Below, piece after piece: positions 1-8,385 of a stretch of 25,611 nucleotides of DNA (the first letter of the stretch is position 1; every line of letters begins with the position of its first letter). The notes below the pieces were generated by a model, which was not told the origin of the DNA, did no database searches, and saw nothing but the letters and a program-made list of their open reading frames with translations. The stretch is taken from positions 1 to 25,611 of the forward strand of contig CAYSJM010000048.1 in the NCBI GenBank assembly GCA_964431385.1, given 5' to 3'. This DNA comes from UTCHB3 sp964431385. Its GTDB lineage: Bacteria; Bacteroidota; Ignavibacteria; Ignavibacteriales; Ignavibacteriaceae. Position numbers and translations under genes: made by a program.

Positions 1-362
1 TGATAATTCAACCTTTTGTCGAAAATTCCATTTGGCACGGTATTATTGAGTCGGGAAAAAACGGCATCCTTAACATTTCATTCCAGTTTGAAGAAATGGC
101 TGTGGAATCGGGTGAAGAGAAAGCTTTGGTTATTAAAGTAACTGACAATGGAATCGGGATTAAACAGGCAAAAATGAACAAAAAAGTGGATCATATCTCA
201 AAAGGGATCGAGATAGTTGAAGAGAGACTTCGCTTGATAAGTTCAAAATTGGAAATTCCACAGCCGATTTTATTTGAGGACCTTTCAACCCGGGAACCTG
301 AATCACATGGTACCGAAATTGTCATTTCTCTTCCGCCATCTCTTTATAAAGAGTTGGATTAA
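1..362 (+). CDS. Sensor histidine kinase, LytS/YehU type, C-terminal fragment (5' end outside window)
   Basis: The reading frame is open from the first base, so this is the 3' end of a longer gene and the ATG at 96 is internal. The fragment is an ATP-binding (HATPase_c) domain. The N box reads IIQPFVENSIWHG, the form typical of LytS/YehU-type (His_kinase) kinases. It is followed by the DNGIGI G1 box, a SKGIEIVEERL segment equivalent to the usual GiGLxNvreRL, and a GTEIVISLP strand near the end. Such kinases are inner-membrane sensors that phosphorylate LytTR-type response regulators. No regulator follows here, so any partner would lie upstream of the window. The next gene starts 134 bases downstream on the same strand. 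The family call is confident; the signal sensed cannot be seen. Confidence 0.88.
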   Translation, partial: IIQPFVENSIWHGIIESGKNGILNISFQFEEMAVESGEEKALVIKVTDNGIGIKQAKMNKKVDHISKGIEIVEERLRLISSKLEIPQPILFEDLSTREPESHGTEIVISLPPSLYKELD

Positions 363-496
363 GTTAACAAAACCGAAAATCTTTACCGTTAATTCATTAA
401 TTCCCCCCATATAATAAAAAATTCACACCTTTTACTCTTTCTCTATTTCGATTTTGATAATGGCTTCCCATTTTGCACCAAAACAAGGAGCCTTTT

Positions 497-3400
497 ATGA
501 TAATGTTAAAGACAATAGTCAAATTTTTTATGCGTCCGTTTGGGAAGAAAGACGAATTACGGTCGTCTTCCCCGGTAGTAATAATCCGGCGGGAAAGGGA
601 AGAAAAGACCGCAGTGTTGGGACAAAACAGTGGCGAAGTTCAAAAATCGACACTGACCCCAAAGCTGGTTTTTATTCCGCTTCTCTTTATCCTTCTGATT
701 TCACCGGGTCTTGCTCAATGGCAGCAAACAAATCTCTCGGGAGCAATAAACGGGCTGTTTTATGACGGAACAAACCTGTTCGCTGCCACAAACGCCGGCG
801 TACTCAGGAGTACCGATGACGGAACAAACTGGAACGGTGAAAATACAGGTTTGACGACTCTGACTGCAAGGAATTTTACCACAAGCGGTACTGATATTTT
901 TGTTGTTACCCTATCGGGTGGTATTTACAGATCAGCGAACGGACCCACATGGAACTGGAGTCTTTTGCAATCAGGAAGTTTTCACTGTCTTTACACCTCA
1001 GGCTCAACAATCATCGCCGGGTCTGTCGGTGGAGGTATTTACATCTCCAACAACAACGGGAACACCTGGACAGTATCCAACACAGGCCTCACTAATCTGA
1101 CTGTATGGGCACTTCATGGTGCCGGTTCAGCTATTTATGCGGGAACGCTCGGGGGAGTCTTCAAGTCAACTGATAATGGAGCCACCTGGGCTGCTGCCAA
1201 CTCGGGTATTTTATCCCTCGATATTCGTGCATTCACTTCGGTTGGAACCACCATTTTTGCCGGAAGCATCGGAGGAGGAATTTACAGATCCACCGATGCA
1301 GGTGCATCCTGGACTTTTGTAGCCGGGGGGTCAGTTGATGCTTTCGCCCTGACATGCGGAACGGATATCTACGCAGGAGCCACCAACAACGGTGGAATAA
1401 GCAAATCAACAGATAACGGACTCACCTGGACCGGCGACAATTCAGGACTTATCAACACTTCTGTAACGGCATTTGCCTCAAGTGTGACCCATGTATTCGC
1501 AGGCACTTTTGGAGGGGTTTACAAGAAAACACTTTCATGTCCGGTAAATACCTGCACAACTTGGGATTTATTCAATTCAGGAGCAGTAACCACAACAGCC
1601 GCCAATATGATTGCCTCACCCGAGGCCATTGGTACCGGCACATCAGCACCTTTTATGTCAGTTTTTAACCCTTATGTTTCAACCGGTCAGCGTCTCTGGG
1701 TTGGAAATACGGGCTGGGTGGCAGGCACCCGCGATCCCAACCGGTACATCGAGTTTAATGTACAGGCAACCTCTGGAAATCAGCTTACTGTTCATCAGGT
1801 TAAATTTAATTATGGTGATAACACACTAACCACAGACCTGAATATTTTGCAGTCGCAGGTGTTTTTCTCCACTGACGGCTGGTCAACCAGTACTCAGATA
1901 GGTGGAACGCTGAACTATCTGAATACTGCTATGCAGACTTTTAATGTCACCATTCCCGGTGGGGTTACTGTTCCCGTGGGGCAGCAGTTTTCTTTAAGGA
2001 TTTTTCCTTACTCCCCTAACGGAAGCAATCCGATGAGTCCATCGTTTGCAATTCACAACAGTGTGCAAATATGTGGAGATTCGAATCCTTATGTACCACC
2101 AACATCCACTTGTGTCACATGGAATCTAATCAGTTCTGAAGCTGTATCCACAATTTCGGGTAATATCACTGCCACGCCGGAAGTTTTGGGTCTCGGCACA
2201 TCTGCTCCTTTTATGTCGATTTTCCTTCCATATACCATTAATGGTCAAAGACTTTGGCTCGGAAATGCAGGCTGGCCGGCGAGCAATCGTGATCATAACC
2301 GTTATATTGAATTTACAGTTTCCCCCACACCCGGAAACAGCCTTACGGTTAATACGGTCTCGTTTGATTATGGGGATAACCCCGGTCTAACGAATTTTAA
2401 TATTCTGCAGGGGGAAGTTTACTACACGGTGAACAACTGGTCGAATACATTCCAATTGGGGAGTGGTTTTACATATTTGAATACTGTGACGCAGACATTT
2501 AACCAGACTATCCCCGGTGGTGTCGTTGTACCAAACGGCGGGACATTCAAGATGAGGATTTACCCCTGGTCATCAGTTGGAAGCAATCCCATGACACCAT
2601 CTTTTGCAACTCACAGAAATGTAACCATTTGTGGCGAAACCACCACTTCACCGCCAAATAATGCTTCAATTTGCGGAACGAAGTTCAACGATCTGAACGG
2701 TAACGGGATAATGGATCCAAATGAACCGGGTCTCCCGGGTTGGCAGATCGGGCTCGGAATTGTAACCTTTCCATACGCCGTAACGGATGCAAATGGAGAT
2801 TACTGTTTTACGGGTCTGCCTGCCGGAAACTACACCGTTTCAGAAGTGCAGCAACCGGGATGGGTTCAAACTTTCCCCGCTGCTCCCGGAACTCATTCTG
2901 TCACACTGACAGCAGGTCAGCAGCTTCAGAATATTAATTTTGGAAATATGCGGGCAGTTCTGAATTGTGATTCGCTTTCTGCAACCGCTGTAAGAACCAA
3001 TCCCGATGATTGTAATTGGAGCCTAAATCTCCACCAGCCTGCAAATCTTCCGGGAATTTCCTCCATTCAGGTGTTATGTTTGGCTCCAAATCAGTTTACC
3101 ACGGGAACGGGTCTGGGAACAAACTTCCAGAACTGGTTCACTTCAGGTAACAATATCTTTACACCTCCGTCAGGACTTGTACCGGGTGGCAACCTGAACA
3201 ACTTCTTCGATATGTCGCTCCTCTATGTTACCTCACCACAGTTTGTCGTGGTAAACTGGATCGATACTTCGGGAAATGTTGCCTGTTCAGATACAGTCTC
3301 GCTAAACTGTCAAATTTCATGCACGACAATTCTTGAAGATACTGTGGTCTGCAATGATGGAAGTCCGATTCTGAAATTCAGATTCAGGAATGACTCCGGT

Positions 3401-4645
3401 TTCAACATGAAGAACATTCAATATACCGTGGTTTCACCTTCGGGCGTTACCGTGAATCCATCAAATGTCACCCTGACAACGCCTGTTAATCCCGGTGCAA
3501 TCTCAGGACTGCAAAGCATACTGATAGCGGGGGCATCTGTGGGTGATACGGTCAGGCTCTCTGTGAAATTCACAAGCTCTGACGGTTGTTGCTGGTGTTA
3601 TGGAACAATTACGGCTGTGATTCCGGATTGCCGTACTTTCTGCGATTCGCTTGGGGTAGTTGCAACCGGAAATCCAAAGAATTGTTCATACGACATTTCA
3701 CTCTTCAACAACAGCACCATGGTCTTCTCGAGTGTGCAGTTTCAGTTGATTTCATGTGGAGTATTTAGCAACTTCACTGCATCATCATCCGGTTGGGGCT
3801 TCACAAATGTATGGCCAAACAACAGCATCACTCTCGTTAAAATGCCCATTTCCTCCGGAATTGGAACAGGAACATACAACAACATCCTGAACATGAGTAT
3901 TTCTCAGTACACAAATCCAATTCAAACCATTGTGGTTAGATGGATGAAAAACGGTGTAGTGATGTGTACAGATACACTTCGGTTTAACTGTATTCCGACA
4001 GTTCCACCGGAAAATGATTGCTCGCAGATTATTGACCAGACCATGACCTGCAGAGCAGATGGCTCGTTCATGCTCAAGTTCCGTGTTCAGAATAATTCGA
4101 GTATCATCTCTACGGGGTATGGAATTAATCCAACCACACCGGGAGTAACCTTCTCGAAAACGCTTGTTAACAATGTCTCAATTCTGCCCGGTCAGGTGTC
4201 ACCATTCGACAGTTTGATCGTTACAGGAATTGCTCCAAACACGACTCTCTGTTTCCAAACGGCAATATTTACAACTGTTGTGCCGGGCGACACGGTTTAT
4301 AACTTCTGTTGCCACAGTGATACCCTGTGCATCACAACTCCTGACTGTGGTGCCACAGATATAAAGGATTCAAAGATTCCGACACAGTTTGAATTGCTGC
4401 AGAATTTCCCGAATCCGTTTAATCCGACAACAACAATCGCATTTAACCTGCCAAAAGCGGGCAATGTGAAGCTTAGTGTCTATGATCCTTTGGGAAGAGA
4501 AGTAGCCGTACTCGTTGATGACTACAGATCAGCAGGGACCTACAGGGTCAATTTTGATGCGTCAGCTCTCAACTCGGGAATCTATTTCTACAGAATAATC
4601 TCAGGCGAGTATAACCAAACCCGAAAACTTATTTTGTTGAAGTAG
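497..4645 (+). CDS. Giant secreted multidomain protein: Asp-box propeller, duplicated module, SdrD-B-like domain, T9SS sorting tail
   Basis: I chose ATG 497 because AAGGAG lies at 485-490 with a 6-base spacer; the TTG at 473 is poorer. The product is about 1382 aa. A hydrophobic export segment sits unusually far in, at residues 57-73 (ending SPGLA before Q74), after a charged leader of about 55 residues. Residues 82-348 hold six Asp-box repeats (S-T-D-x-G-x-T-W), as in BNR/sortilin-type propellers. Residues about 349-538 and 539-715 are two copies of one module (CTTWDL and CVTWNL starts, shared TSAPFMS, GQRLW and NRYIEF). Residues about 724-818 resemble SdrD-B (KFNDLNGNGIMDPNEPGLPG). Cys-rich repeated Ig-like segments follow. 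The last ~85 residues are a T9SS type-A sorting domain (FPNPFNP to the C terminus). It should be exported and anchored or released by T9SS. The substrate is unknown. A TATAAT at 410-415 lacks a clear -35. Confidence 0.87.
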   Translation: MIMLKTIVKFFMRPFGKKDELRSSSPVVIIRREREEKTAVLGQNSGEVQKSTLTPKLVFIPLLFILLISPGLAQWQQTNLSGAINGLFYDGTNLFAATNAGVLRSTDDGTNWNGENTGLTTLTARNFTTSGTDIFVVTLSGGIYRSANGPTWNWSLLQSGSFHCLYTSGSTIIAGSVGGGIYISNNNGNTWTVSNTGLTNLTVWALHGAGSAIYAGTLGGVFKSTDNGATWAAANSGILSLDIRAFTSVGTTIFAGSIGGGIYRSTDAGASWTFVAGGSVDAFALTCGTDIYAGATNNGGISKSTDNGLTWTGDNSGLINTSVTAFASSVTHVFAGTFGGVYKKTLSCPVNTCTTWDLFNSGAVTTTAANMIASPEAIGTGTSAPFMSVFNPYVSTGQRLWVGNTGWVAGTRDPNRYIEFNVQATSGNQLTVHQVKFNYGDNTLTTDLNILQSQVFFSTDGWSTSTQIGGTLNYLNTAMQTFNVTIPGGVTVPVGQQFSLRIFPYSPNGSNPMSPSFAIHNSVQICGDSNPYVPPTSTCVTWNLISSEAVSTISGNITATPEVLGLGTSAPFMSIFLPYTINGQRLWLGNAGWPASNRDHNRYIEFTVSPTPGNSLTVNTVSFDYGDNPGLTNFNILQGEVYYTVNNWSNTFQLGSGFTYLNTVTQTFNQTIPGGVVVPNGGTFKMRIYPWSSVGSNPMTPSFATHRNVTICGETTTSPPNNASICGTKFNDLNGNGIMDPNEPGLPGWQIGLGIVTFPYAVTDANGDYCFTGLPAGNYTVSEVQQPGWVQTFPAAPGTHSVTLTAGQQLQNINFGNMRAVLNCDSLSATAVRTNPDDCNWSLNLHQPANLPGISSIQVLCLAPNQFTTGTGLGTNFQNWFTSGNNIFTPPSGLVPGGNLNNFFDMSLLYVTSPQFVVVNWIDTSGNVACSDTVSLNCQISCTTILEDTVVCNDGSPILKFRFRNDSGFNMKNIQYTVVSPSGVTVNPSNVTLTTPVNPGAISGLQSILIAGASVGDTVRLSVKFTSSDGCCWCYGTITAVIPDCRTFCDSLGVVATGNPKNCSYDISLFNNSTMVFSSVQFQLISCGVFSNFTASSSGWGFTNVWPNNSITLVKMPISSGIGTGTYNNILNMSISQYTNPIQTIVVRWMKNGVVMCTDTLRFNCIPTVPPENDCSQIIDQTMTCRADGSFMLKFRVQNNSSIISTGYGINPTTPGVTFSKTLVNNVSILPGQVSPFDSLIVTGIAPNTTLCFQTAIFTTVVPGDTVYNFCCHSDTLCITTPDCGATDIKDSKIPTQFELLQNFPNPFNPTTTIAFNLPKAGNVKLSVYDPLGREVAVLVDDYRSAGTYRVNFDASALNSGIYFYRIISGEYNQTRKLILLK

Positions 4646-4695
4646 GAATATTGGATCTGAATTATGAGCAAAAGTAAATAATTCACGGTAGTTTC

Positions 4696-4738
4696 AAAAA
4701 AAAGGTTGTCCGATTTTTAAGATTGGGCAACCTTTTTT
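4696..4738 (+). terminator. Rho-independent terminator
   Basis: GGTTGTCC at 4704-4711 pairs with GGGCAACC at 4725-4732 (one G-U pair), leaving a 13-base loop. The stem is extended by an A tract before it and six Ts at 4733-4738 after it. It lies 51 bases after the stop of the giant secreted protein and before the promoter region of the 669-aa gene, so the two genes are probably transcribed separately. Confidence 0.85.
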
Positions 4739-4830
4739 ATTATGTGAATATGTTGTAAATTAGTTACGATATTTTTAATCGTTTTAAGCTGTCCATTCCC
4801 AAAAGTCACCCAATTCTAAAGGTAGTTTTT

Positions 4831-6840
4831 ATGTCAAGATTTATTCTTTCTTCATCAGTTGTTCTCATACTTTTTGCTTCCATGGTCTTTGGACAAAAAG
4901 GGATTGAATTCCTAAGCCCGACCCCAACCGCAAGTGTCATGACCGACATCGCTGTAGTGGATAAAAACACTGCATGGGCATCGGGTACCCTGGGAACTGT
5001 TCTTAAAACCACGGATGCAGGAAAAACATGGCAATTAGTCAAGTCAGGTGAAGATATCTGGTACACTTCACTTAGTGTGATAGATAAAGAAAAGATTTTT
5101 CTCACTTCGTGGAATCAAAATCTTCACTCGACCGTTGACGGAGGAAAAACCTGGAAATCACAGCAGATTGGGAAACTCTTCTACTTAAAAAAAGTGCAAT
5201 TCATCGATGCAAAAAATGGTTTCCTGTTAGGCAGCAAAGAACTGGGTGAAAACGAAATTGAACCTGTTTATCAACTTTGGGTCTCCACAGACGGAGGTAA
5301 CACATGGAAAGCGAGGAATGAAAAACTACCTTTCGAGGCCTTGGACTACTCCTTCTTCTCCCCTAAAGTTGGTGTCGCCATCGTTAAAGCTCTTGACGGA
5401 AGCAACAATGATAACATCTACAGAACCGTTGATGGAGGTTTAACATGGAGCATTGTGAAATCCGTTACGGGTGTTTCCATTTCGTCCATGACAATTCCTG
5501 ACGGCAAAACAGGTTATGCAGTTGGAGATATGGCTGCCTCTGCAAACGATAAGACTAATTCGAAGATTGTCGTATTAAAGAGTGTTGATGCCGGTGCTAC
5601 ATGGAAAACTACCGAACTTCCCACCCCGCCCACATCAAATGAAGGGAAAGAATCTCACTTTGTCTATTTCATGAATGATAATACAGGGTGGGTGATTAAA
5701 TCAAATCCTTATACCGAAACTTCGAGGAGTGAACTTTTCAGGACGGACGATGGCGGCAAATCATGGAAAAAAACATGGTCAGGTGATGAAACGGGCATTA
5801 GCAGAATTGGATTTTTTGATAAAAACACAGGAGTAGTCCTTCCGGGTTTATGGTTCCTGACACCAAAAATTTACAGAACCACCGATGGCGGAAATTCCTT
5901 TAACCAACTGGCGGAGGGGCTCGACCTTAACTTTACAACACTTGCATTTCCCGATGTAAAAACCGGATTTGCATCGAACACAAAAGGAATTATCAAATCG
6001 ATTGATGGTGGTTTGACATGGAAACAATCACTGGAGGCAACATTCAGTTACATCGATCAGATTACTTTTTTCAACACCAAGGAAGGGCTCGCCGTAATGA
6101 GAGGCGATGATGGAAGTGGTACAATCTATCGTACCGGAAATGGTGGAGAAACATGGACCTCATCTCCATTGAAGGTCGATGGTTACGCTCAAAAAATTGT
6201 TTTCACTGATATGAACACAATTTTCGCTGCAGTTATAGAGGTTGACGATAAGAATGTGCTAAAGTCGGTTGATGGAGGGCAAACCTGGAAGACTGTGATG
6301 ACCTATCCGGGTAAAGCATTTGATTTTTATGATTTGCTCTTCACAGACAGTAAAAATGGCTGGGCACTTGGTACCATGGTGTTATTGGGGGCACCACCTG
6401 AAGCTTATCCAACAGTTTTTATTAAAAGGACCACTGACGGTGGTGAGACCTGGGAAGAGAATGTGCTCTACGGGCAATCGATGCCTTCAAATCTCACTTT
6501 TGTCGATCCGCTTCATGGTTGGTATGTCTCCAATATCAACGACACTTCAAGAGTGATGTCACGAACTTCAGATGGTGGGAAAACATGGGAACAGCTCCCG
6601 TTCCTCCCGCCCTATGAGTTGATAGAATTTCTTGGCTTTTCCGATCCACAAAACGGCTGGATGGTTCGTGTTTACGGTGCCCCCCTTTCCCCCGGATTTG
6701 TTTACAGGACCAAGGATGGAGGTAAGACTTGGGAACTTACATATACCTTAAACTATCTTAACAAATTTGTTTTCCCCGCTAAAAAGACAATTTTCGGCGG
6801 AGGTTATATGAGCCTGGTGAAGATAAGTTTGGAGGAATGA
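4831..6840 (+). CDS. Exported Ycf48-like / Asp-box propeller protein without sorting tail
   Basis: 669 aa. A signal peptide (SRFILSSSVVLILFASMVFG, then Q) is followed by repeats spanning nearly the whole chain. I count 13 Asp-box motifs (for example TVDGGKTW, STDGGNTW, TSDGGKTW), each followed by a strand and a 'GWxx'-like turn, as in Ycf48/BNR/sortilin-type beta-propellers. In cyanobacteria Ycf48 assists photosystem II assembly; nothing here suggests photosynthesis, and in this lineage such proteins are mostly surface or periplasmic proteins of unknown role. Unlike the other propeller proteins in the window it ends on a repeat (MSLVKISLEE) and has no NPFNP sorting domain, so it should stay periplasmic or leave by another route. 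A weak AAAGGT precedes the start. It stands alone after the terminator at 4696-4738. Confidence 0.85.
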   Translation: MSRFILSSSVVLILFASMVFGQKGIEFLSPTPTASVMTDIAVVDKNTAWASGTLGTVLKTTDAGKTWQLVKSGEDIWYTSLSVIDKEKIFLTSWNQNLHSTVDGGKTWKSQQIGKLFYLKKVQFIDAKNGFLLGSKELGENEIEPVYQLWVSTDGGNTWKARNEKLPFEALDYSFFSPKVGVAIVKALDGSNNDNIYRTVDGGLTWSIVKSVTGVSISSMTIPDGKTGYAVGDMAASANDKTNSKIVVLKSVDAGATWKTTELPTPPTSNEGKESHFVYFMNDNTGWVIKSNPYTETSRSELFRTDDGGKSWKKTWSGDETGISRIGFFDKNTGVVLPGLWFLTPKIYRTTDGGNSFNQLAEGLDLNFTTLAFPDVKTGFASNTKGIIKSIDGGLTWKQSLEATFSYIDQITFFNTKEGLAVMRGDDGSGTIYRTGNGGETWTSSPLKVDGYAQKIVFTDMNTIFAAVIEVDDKNVLKSVDGGQTWKTVMTYPGKAFDFYDLLFTDSKNGWALGTMVLLGAPPEAYPTVFIKRTTDGGETWEENVLYGQSMPSNLTFVDPLHGWYVSNINDTSRVMSRTSDGGKTWEQLPFLPPYELIEFLGFSDPQNGWMVRVYGAPLSPGFVYRTKDGGKTWELTYTLNYLNKFVFPAKKTIFGGGYMSLVKISLEE

Positions 6841-6872
6841 GGGTTGAAGGCTGTTGATGATTTTTTTGTTTC

Positions 6873-6901
6873 TTGCAATTTAATAAATTAAGTTGTACAT
6901 T
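6873..6901 (+). promoter_or_regulatory. Candidate promoter of the yefM-yoeB operon
   Basis: TTGCAA at 6873-6878 and TACATT at 6896-6901 are separated by 17 bases. The -10 element lies inside the TGTACA palindrome, so a bound antitoxin would block polymerase, as expected for autoregulation. The leader to the ATG at 6928 would be about 20 bases. Confidence 0.5.
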
Positions 6902-6913
6902 AAGCCTGTACAA
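6893..6913. promoter_or_regulatory. Palindromic operator of the toxin-antitoxin operon
   Basis: TTGTACA (6893-6899), a 7-base spacer and TGTACAA (6907-6913) form a perfect inverted repeat 14 bases before the antitoxin start. Known YefM-YoeB operators of enterobacteria contain TGTACA cores in the same position, so this is very likely the YefM binding site. Confidence 0.72.
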
Positions 6914-6927
6914 TTTGGAGTTTTATT

Positions 6928-7206
6928 ATGTCATCTGTTTATACATACACACAAGCAAGAGAAAATCTTGCATCGATTCTTGATACCGTTGCGAAGAATA
7001 ACGAAGTGATAATCATCAACCGCAGAAATGCTGAGAATGTGGCTCTTATTTCTGAATCGGAGTTGAATTCGATTTTGGAAACTGCTCACCTTCTAAGATC
7101 TCCAAAAAATGCGGAAAGGTTGATTGAAGCCATTTCGGATGCTTTGGCGGACATAATCCCCGTTCAATCCATAGAGGAATTAAAAAAGGAAGTTGGACTT
7201 GAGTGA
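6928..7206 (+). CDS. yefM: YefM-family antitoxin (Phd/YefM)
   Basis: 92 aa. The N-terminal half matches the DNA-binding Phd/YefM fold (YTQARENLASILD, then VIIINRRNAENVALISESEL). The middle carries the YefM signature ETAHLLRSPKNAERL, which in E. coli YefM is ETAYLLRSPANARRL. The C-terminal tail (about residues 65-92) is the part that in this family wraps and neutralises the toxin. GGAG at 6917-6920 with a 7-base spacer supports the ATG. It represses its own operon through the TGTACA palindrome just upstream, more strongly when bound to toxin, as established for the E. coli pair. The downstream toxin gene overlaps its stop codon. Confidence 0.93.
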   Translation: MSSVYTYTQARENLASILDTVAKNNEVIIINRRNAENVALISESELNSILETAHLLRSPKNAERLIEAISDALADIIPVQSIEELKKEVGLE

Positions 7207-7468
7207 TCCGTCTTTGGATTGTGCCTTCCATCCCCGATTCAGGGAAGAACTTGCAGATTGGGTGAAGATCGATCGGAGGGTGGCAATTAAAATACTCGAT
7301 TTAATCGAGAATACTATGAAAAATCCATTTAGCGGCACCGGTAAACCGGAGCCCCTAAAGTATTTGGGACCCAATATCTGGTCACGAAGAATTACTCAGG
7401 AGCATCGCCTCGTTTACCAGGTTTCACAAACGAAAATAAACTTCCTTCAATGCAGGTATCATTATTGA
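7199..7468 (+). CDS. yoeB: YoeB-family ribosome-dependent mRNA interferase toxin
   Basis: The best start is TTG 7199, because AAGGAAG at 7186-7192 has a 6-base spacer to it but none to the TTG at 7193. This gives 89 aa overlapping the antitoxin by 8 bases, the usual translational coupling. The motifs GKPEPLK, WSRRITQEHRLVY and the C-terminal CRYHY match E. coli YoeB closely. The catalytic residues align as E51, R70, H88 and Y89 (E46, R65, H83 and Y84 in E. coli), so the enzyme looks intact. YoeB enters the ribosomal A site and cleaves mRNA; it is held inactive by YefM. The end faces the pirin gene, which converges from the other strand 17 bases away. Confidence 0.93.
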   Translation: MSDPSLDCAFHPRFREELADWVKIDRRVAIKILDLIENTMKNPFSGTGKPEPLKYLGPNIWSRRITQEHRLVYQVSQTKINFLQCRYHY

Positions 7469-7485
7469 GGGGGAGATGTAACTCA

Positions 7486-8376
7486 TTACTTCCTTATTCT
7501 GAACCTGCTTTCAGGAAGAGGAATATACCCGTCATCATTTGGAACGGGCGGGAATTTCCTGTTTCTCCATTTTTCGGCGGCTTCTTCAATGAGTTTTTCT
7601 TCGGTTGCTACAAAATTCCAATAAATTTTTCGTCCTTCAGGGAACGGTTCACCCCCCAGGATAAAAATGGTGCTTTGTGGAAGTATTTCAATTTTATCAA
7701 GTTCACTGTTTTCAAATACGAGCATTTGATTTGAATTAAAATGTTCATCCTGGTATATCAATCCACCATTTAGAATGTAAATACCTACTTCACCAAATAG
7801 TTTGTTTTTTAGTTCTAAATATGCTTTTTCTTTATTCGTCAATTGAATCAGGAACAGTTTACTGTAAACGGGCACCGATGACTTTTTGCCAAAAGCTTCC
7901 CCTGCGATAAGAGTGTAATCCACATTGGCGTCATTCCAGGCAGGGATATCATCCTTGCCGGCATGAAAAAAATCAGGTGTTGTTGTTTCCAGGTCTTTTG
8001 GCAAGGCTATCCATATTTGCAATCCGTGAATCACTTTCTGATCACTGCGAAGATATGAGGGGGTTCTCTCTGAGTGGACAATCCCTTCTCCCGCCGTCAT
8101 CCAGTTCACCTCGCCCGGTTTTATCTCCATTTCGGTGCCGAGCGAATCCCGGTGCATTATCGAACCCTCAAGAAGGTATGTCAGAGTTGAAAGCCCAATA
8201 TGTGGATGTGGTGCCACATCGAGATTTTCGTCGGGAGACATATCTGCGGGACCCATGTGATCCATGTAAATAAAGGGACCAACCAGCCGCTTCTCCCTGA
8301 AAGGCAACAATCTTCCAACCGCAAAATTTCCGATATCAGCTTTTCGTTCCGGGATAATAAAATCAATTTTGCTCAT
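7486..8376 (-). CDS. Pirin family protein (bicupin)
   Basis: 296 aa, the normal pirin length. The N-terminal cupin carries the metal site: H57 and H59 in APHPHIGL, and H101 and E103 in GEGIVHSERTP, at the same numbering as human pirin. The pirin C-terminal domain covers about residues 170-280 (KAYLELKNKLFGEVGIYILNG through PFPEGRKIYWNF). Bacterial pirins bind iron; some have quercetin 2,3-dioxygenase activity and others regulate central metabolism by protein contact, so the true role cannot be fixed. No signal peptide, so cytoplasmic. Its start is only 9 bases after the stop of the 13-residue-repeat protein gene, so the two are probably cotranscribed. A GAGAGAAAG precedes the ATG. Confidence 0.92.
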   Translation of the reverse strand: MSKIDFIIPERKADIGNFAVGRLLPFREKRLVGPFIYMDHMGPADMSPDENLDVAPHPHIGLSTLTYLLEGSIMHRDSLGTEMEIKPGEVNWMTAGEGIVHSERTPSYLRSDQKVIHGLQIWIALPKDLETTTPDFFHAGKDDIPAWNDANVDYTLIAGEAFGKKSSVPVYSKLFLIQLTNKEKAYLELKNKLFGEVGIYILNGGLIYQDEHFNSNQMLVFENSELDKIEILPQSTIFILGGEPFPEGRKIYWNFVATEEKLIEEAAEKWRNRKFPPVPNDDGYIPLPESRFRIRK

Positions 8377-8385
8377 AACTTTCTC

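Noticed and set aside
96..362. A complete small gene beginning at ATG 96
   Set aside because: The frame is open to the window start and encodes the kinase N box before this ATG, so the ATG is internal.
454..765. 103-residue frame overlapping the start of the giant protein
   Set aside because: It lies out of frame across the export leader of a well-supported gene, has no ribosome site and no recognisable sequence.
4831..6840. Photosystem assembly factor because of Ycf48 resemblance
   Set aside because: No photosynthesis gene is present, and Ycf48-like Asp-box repeats are widespread in non-photosynthetic bacteria.
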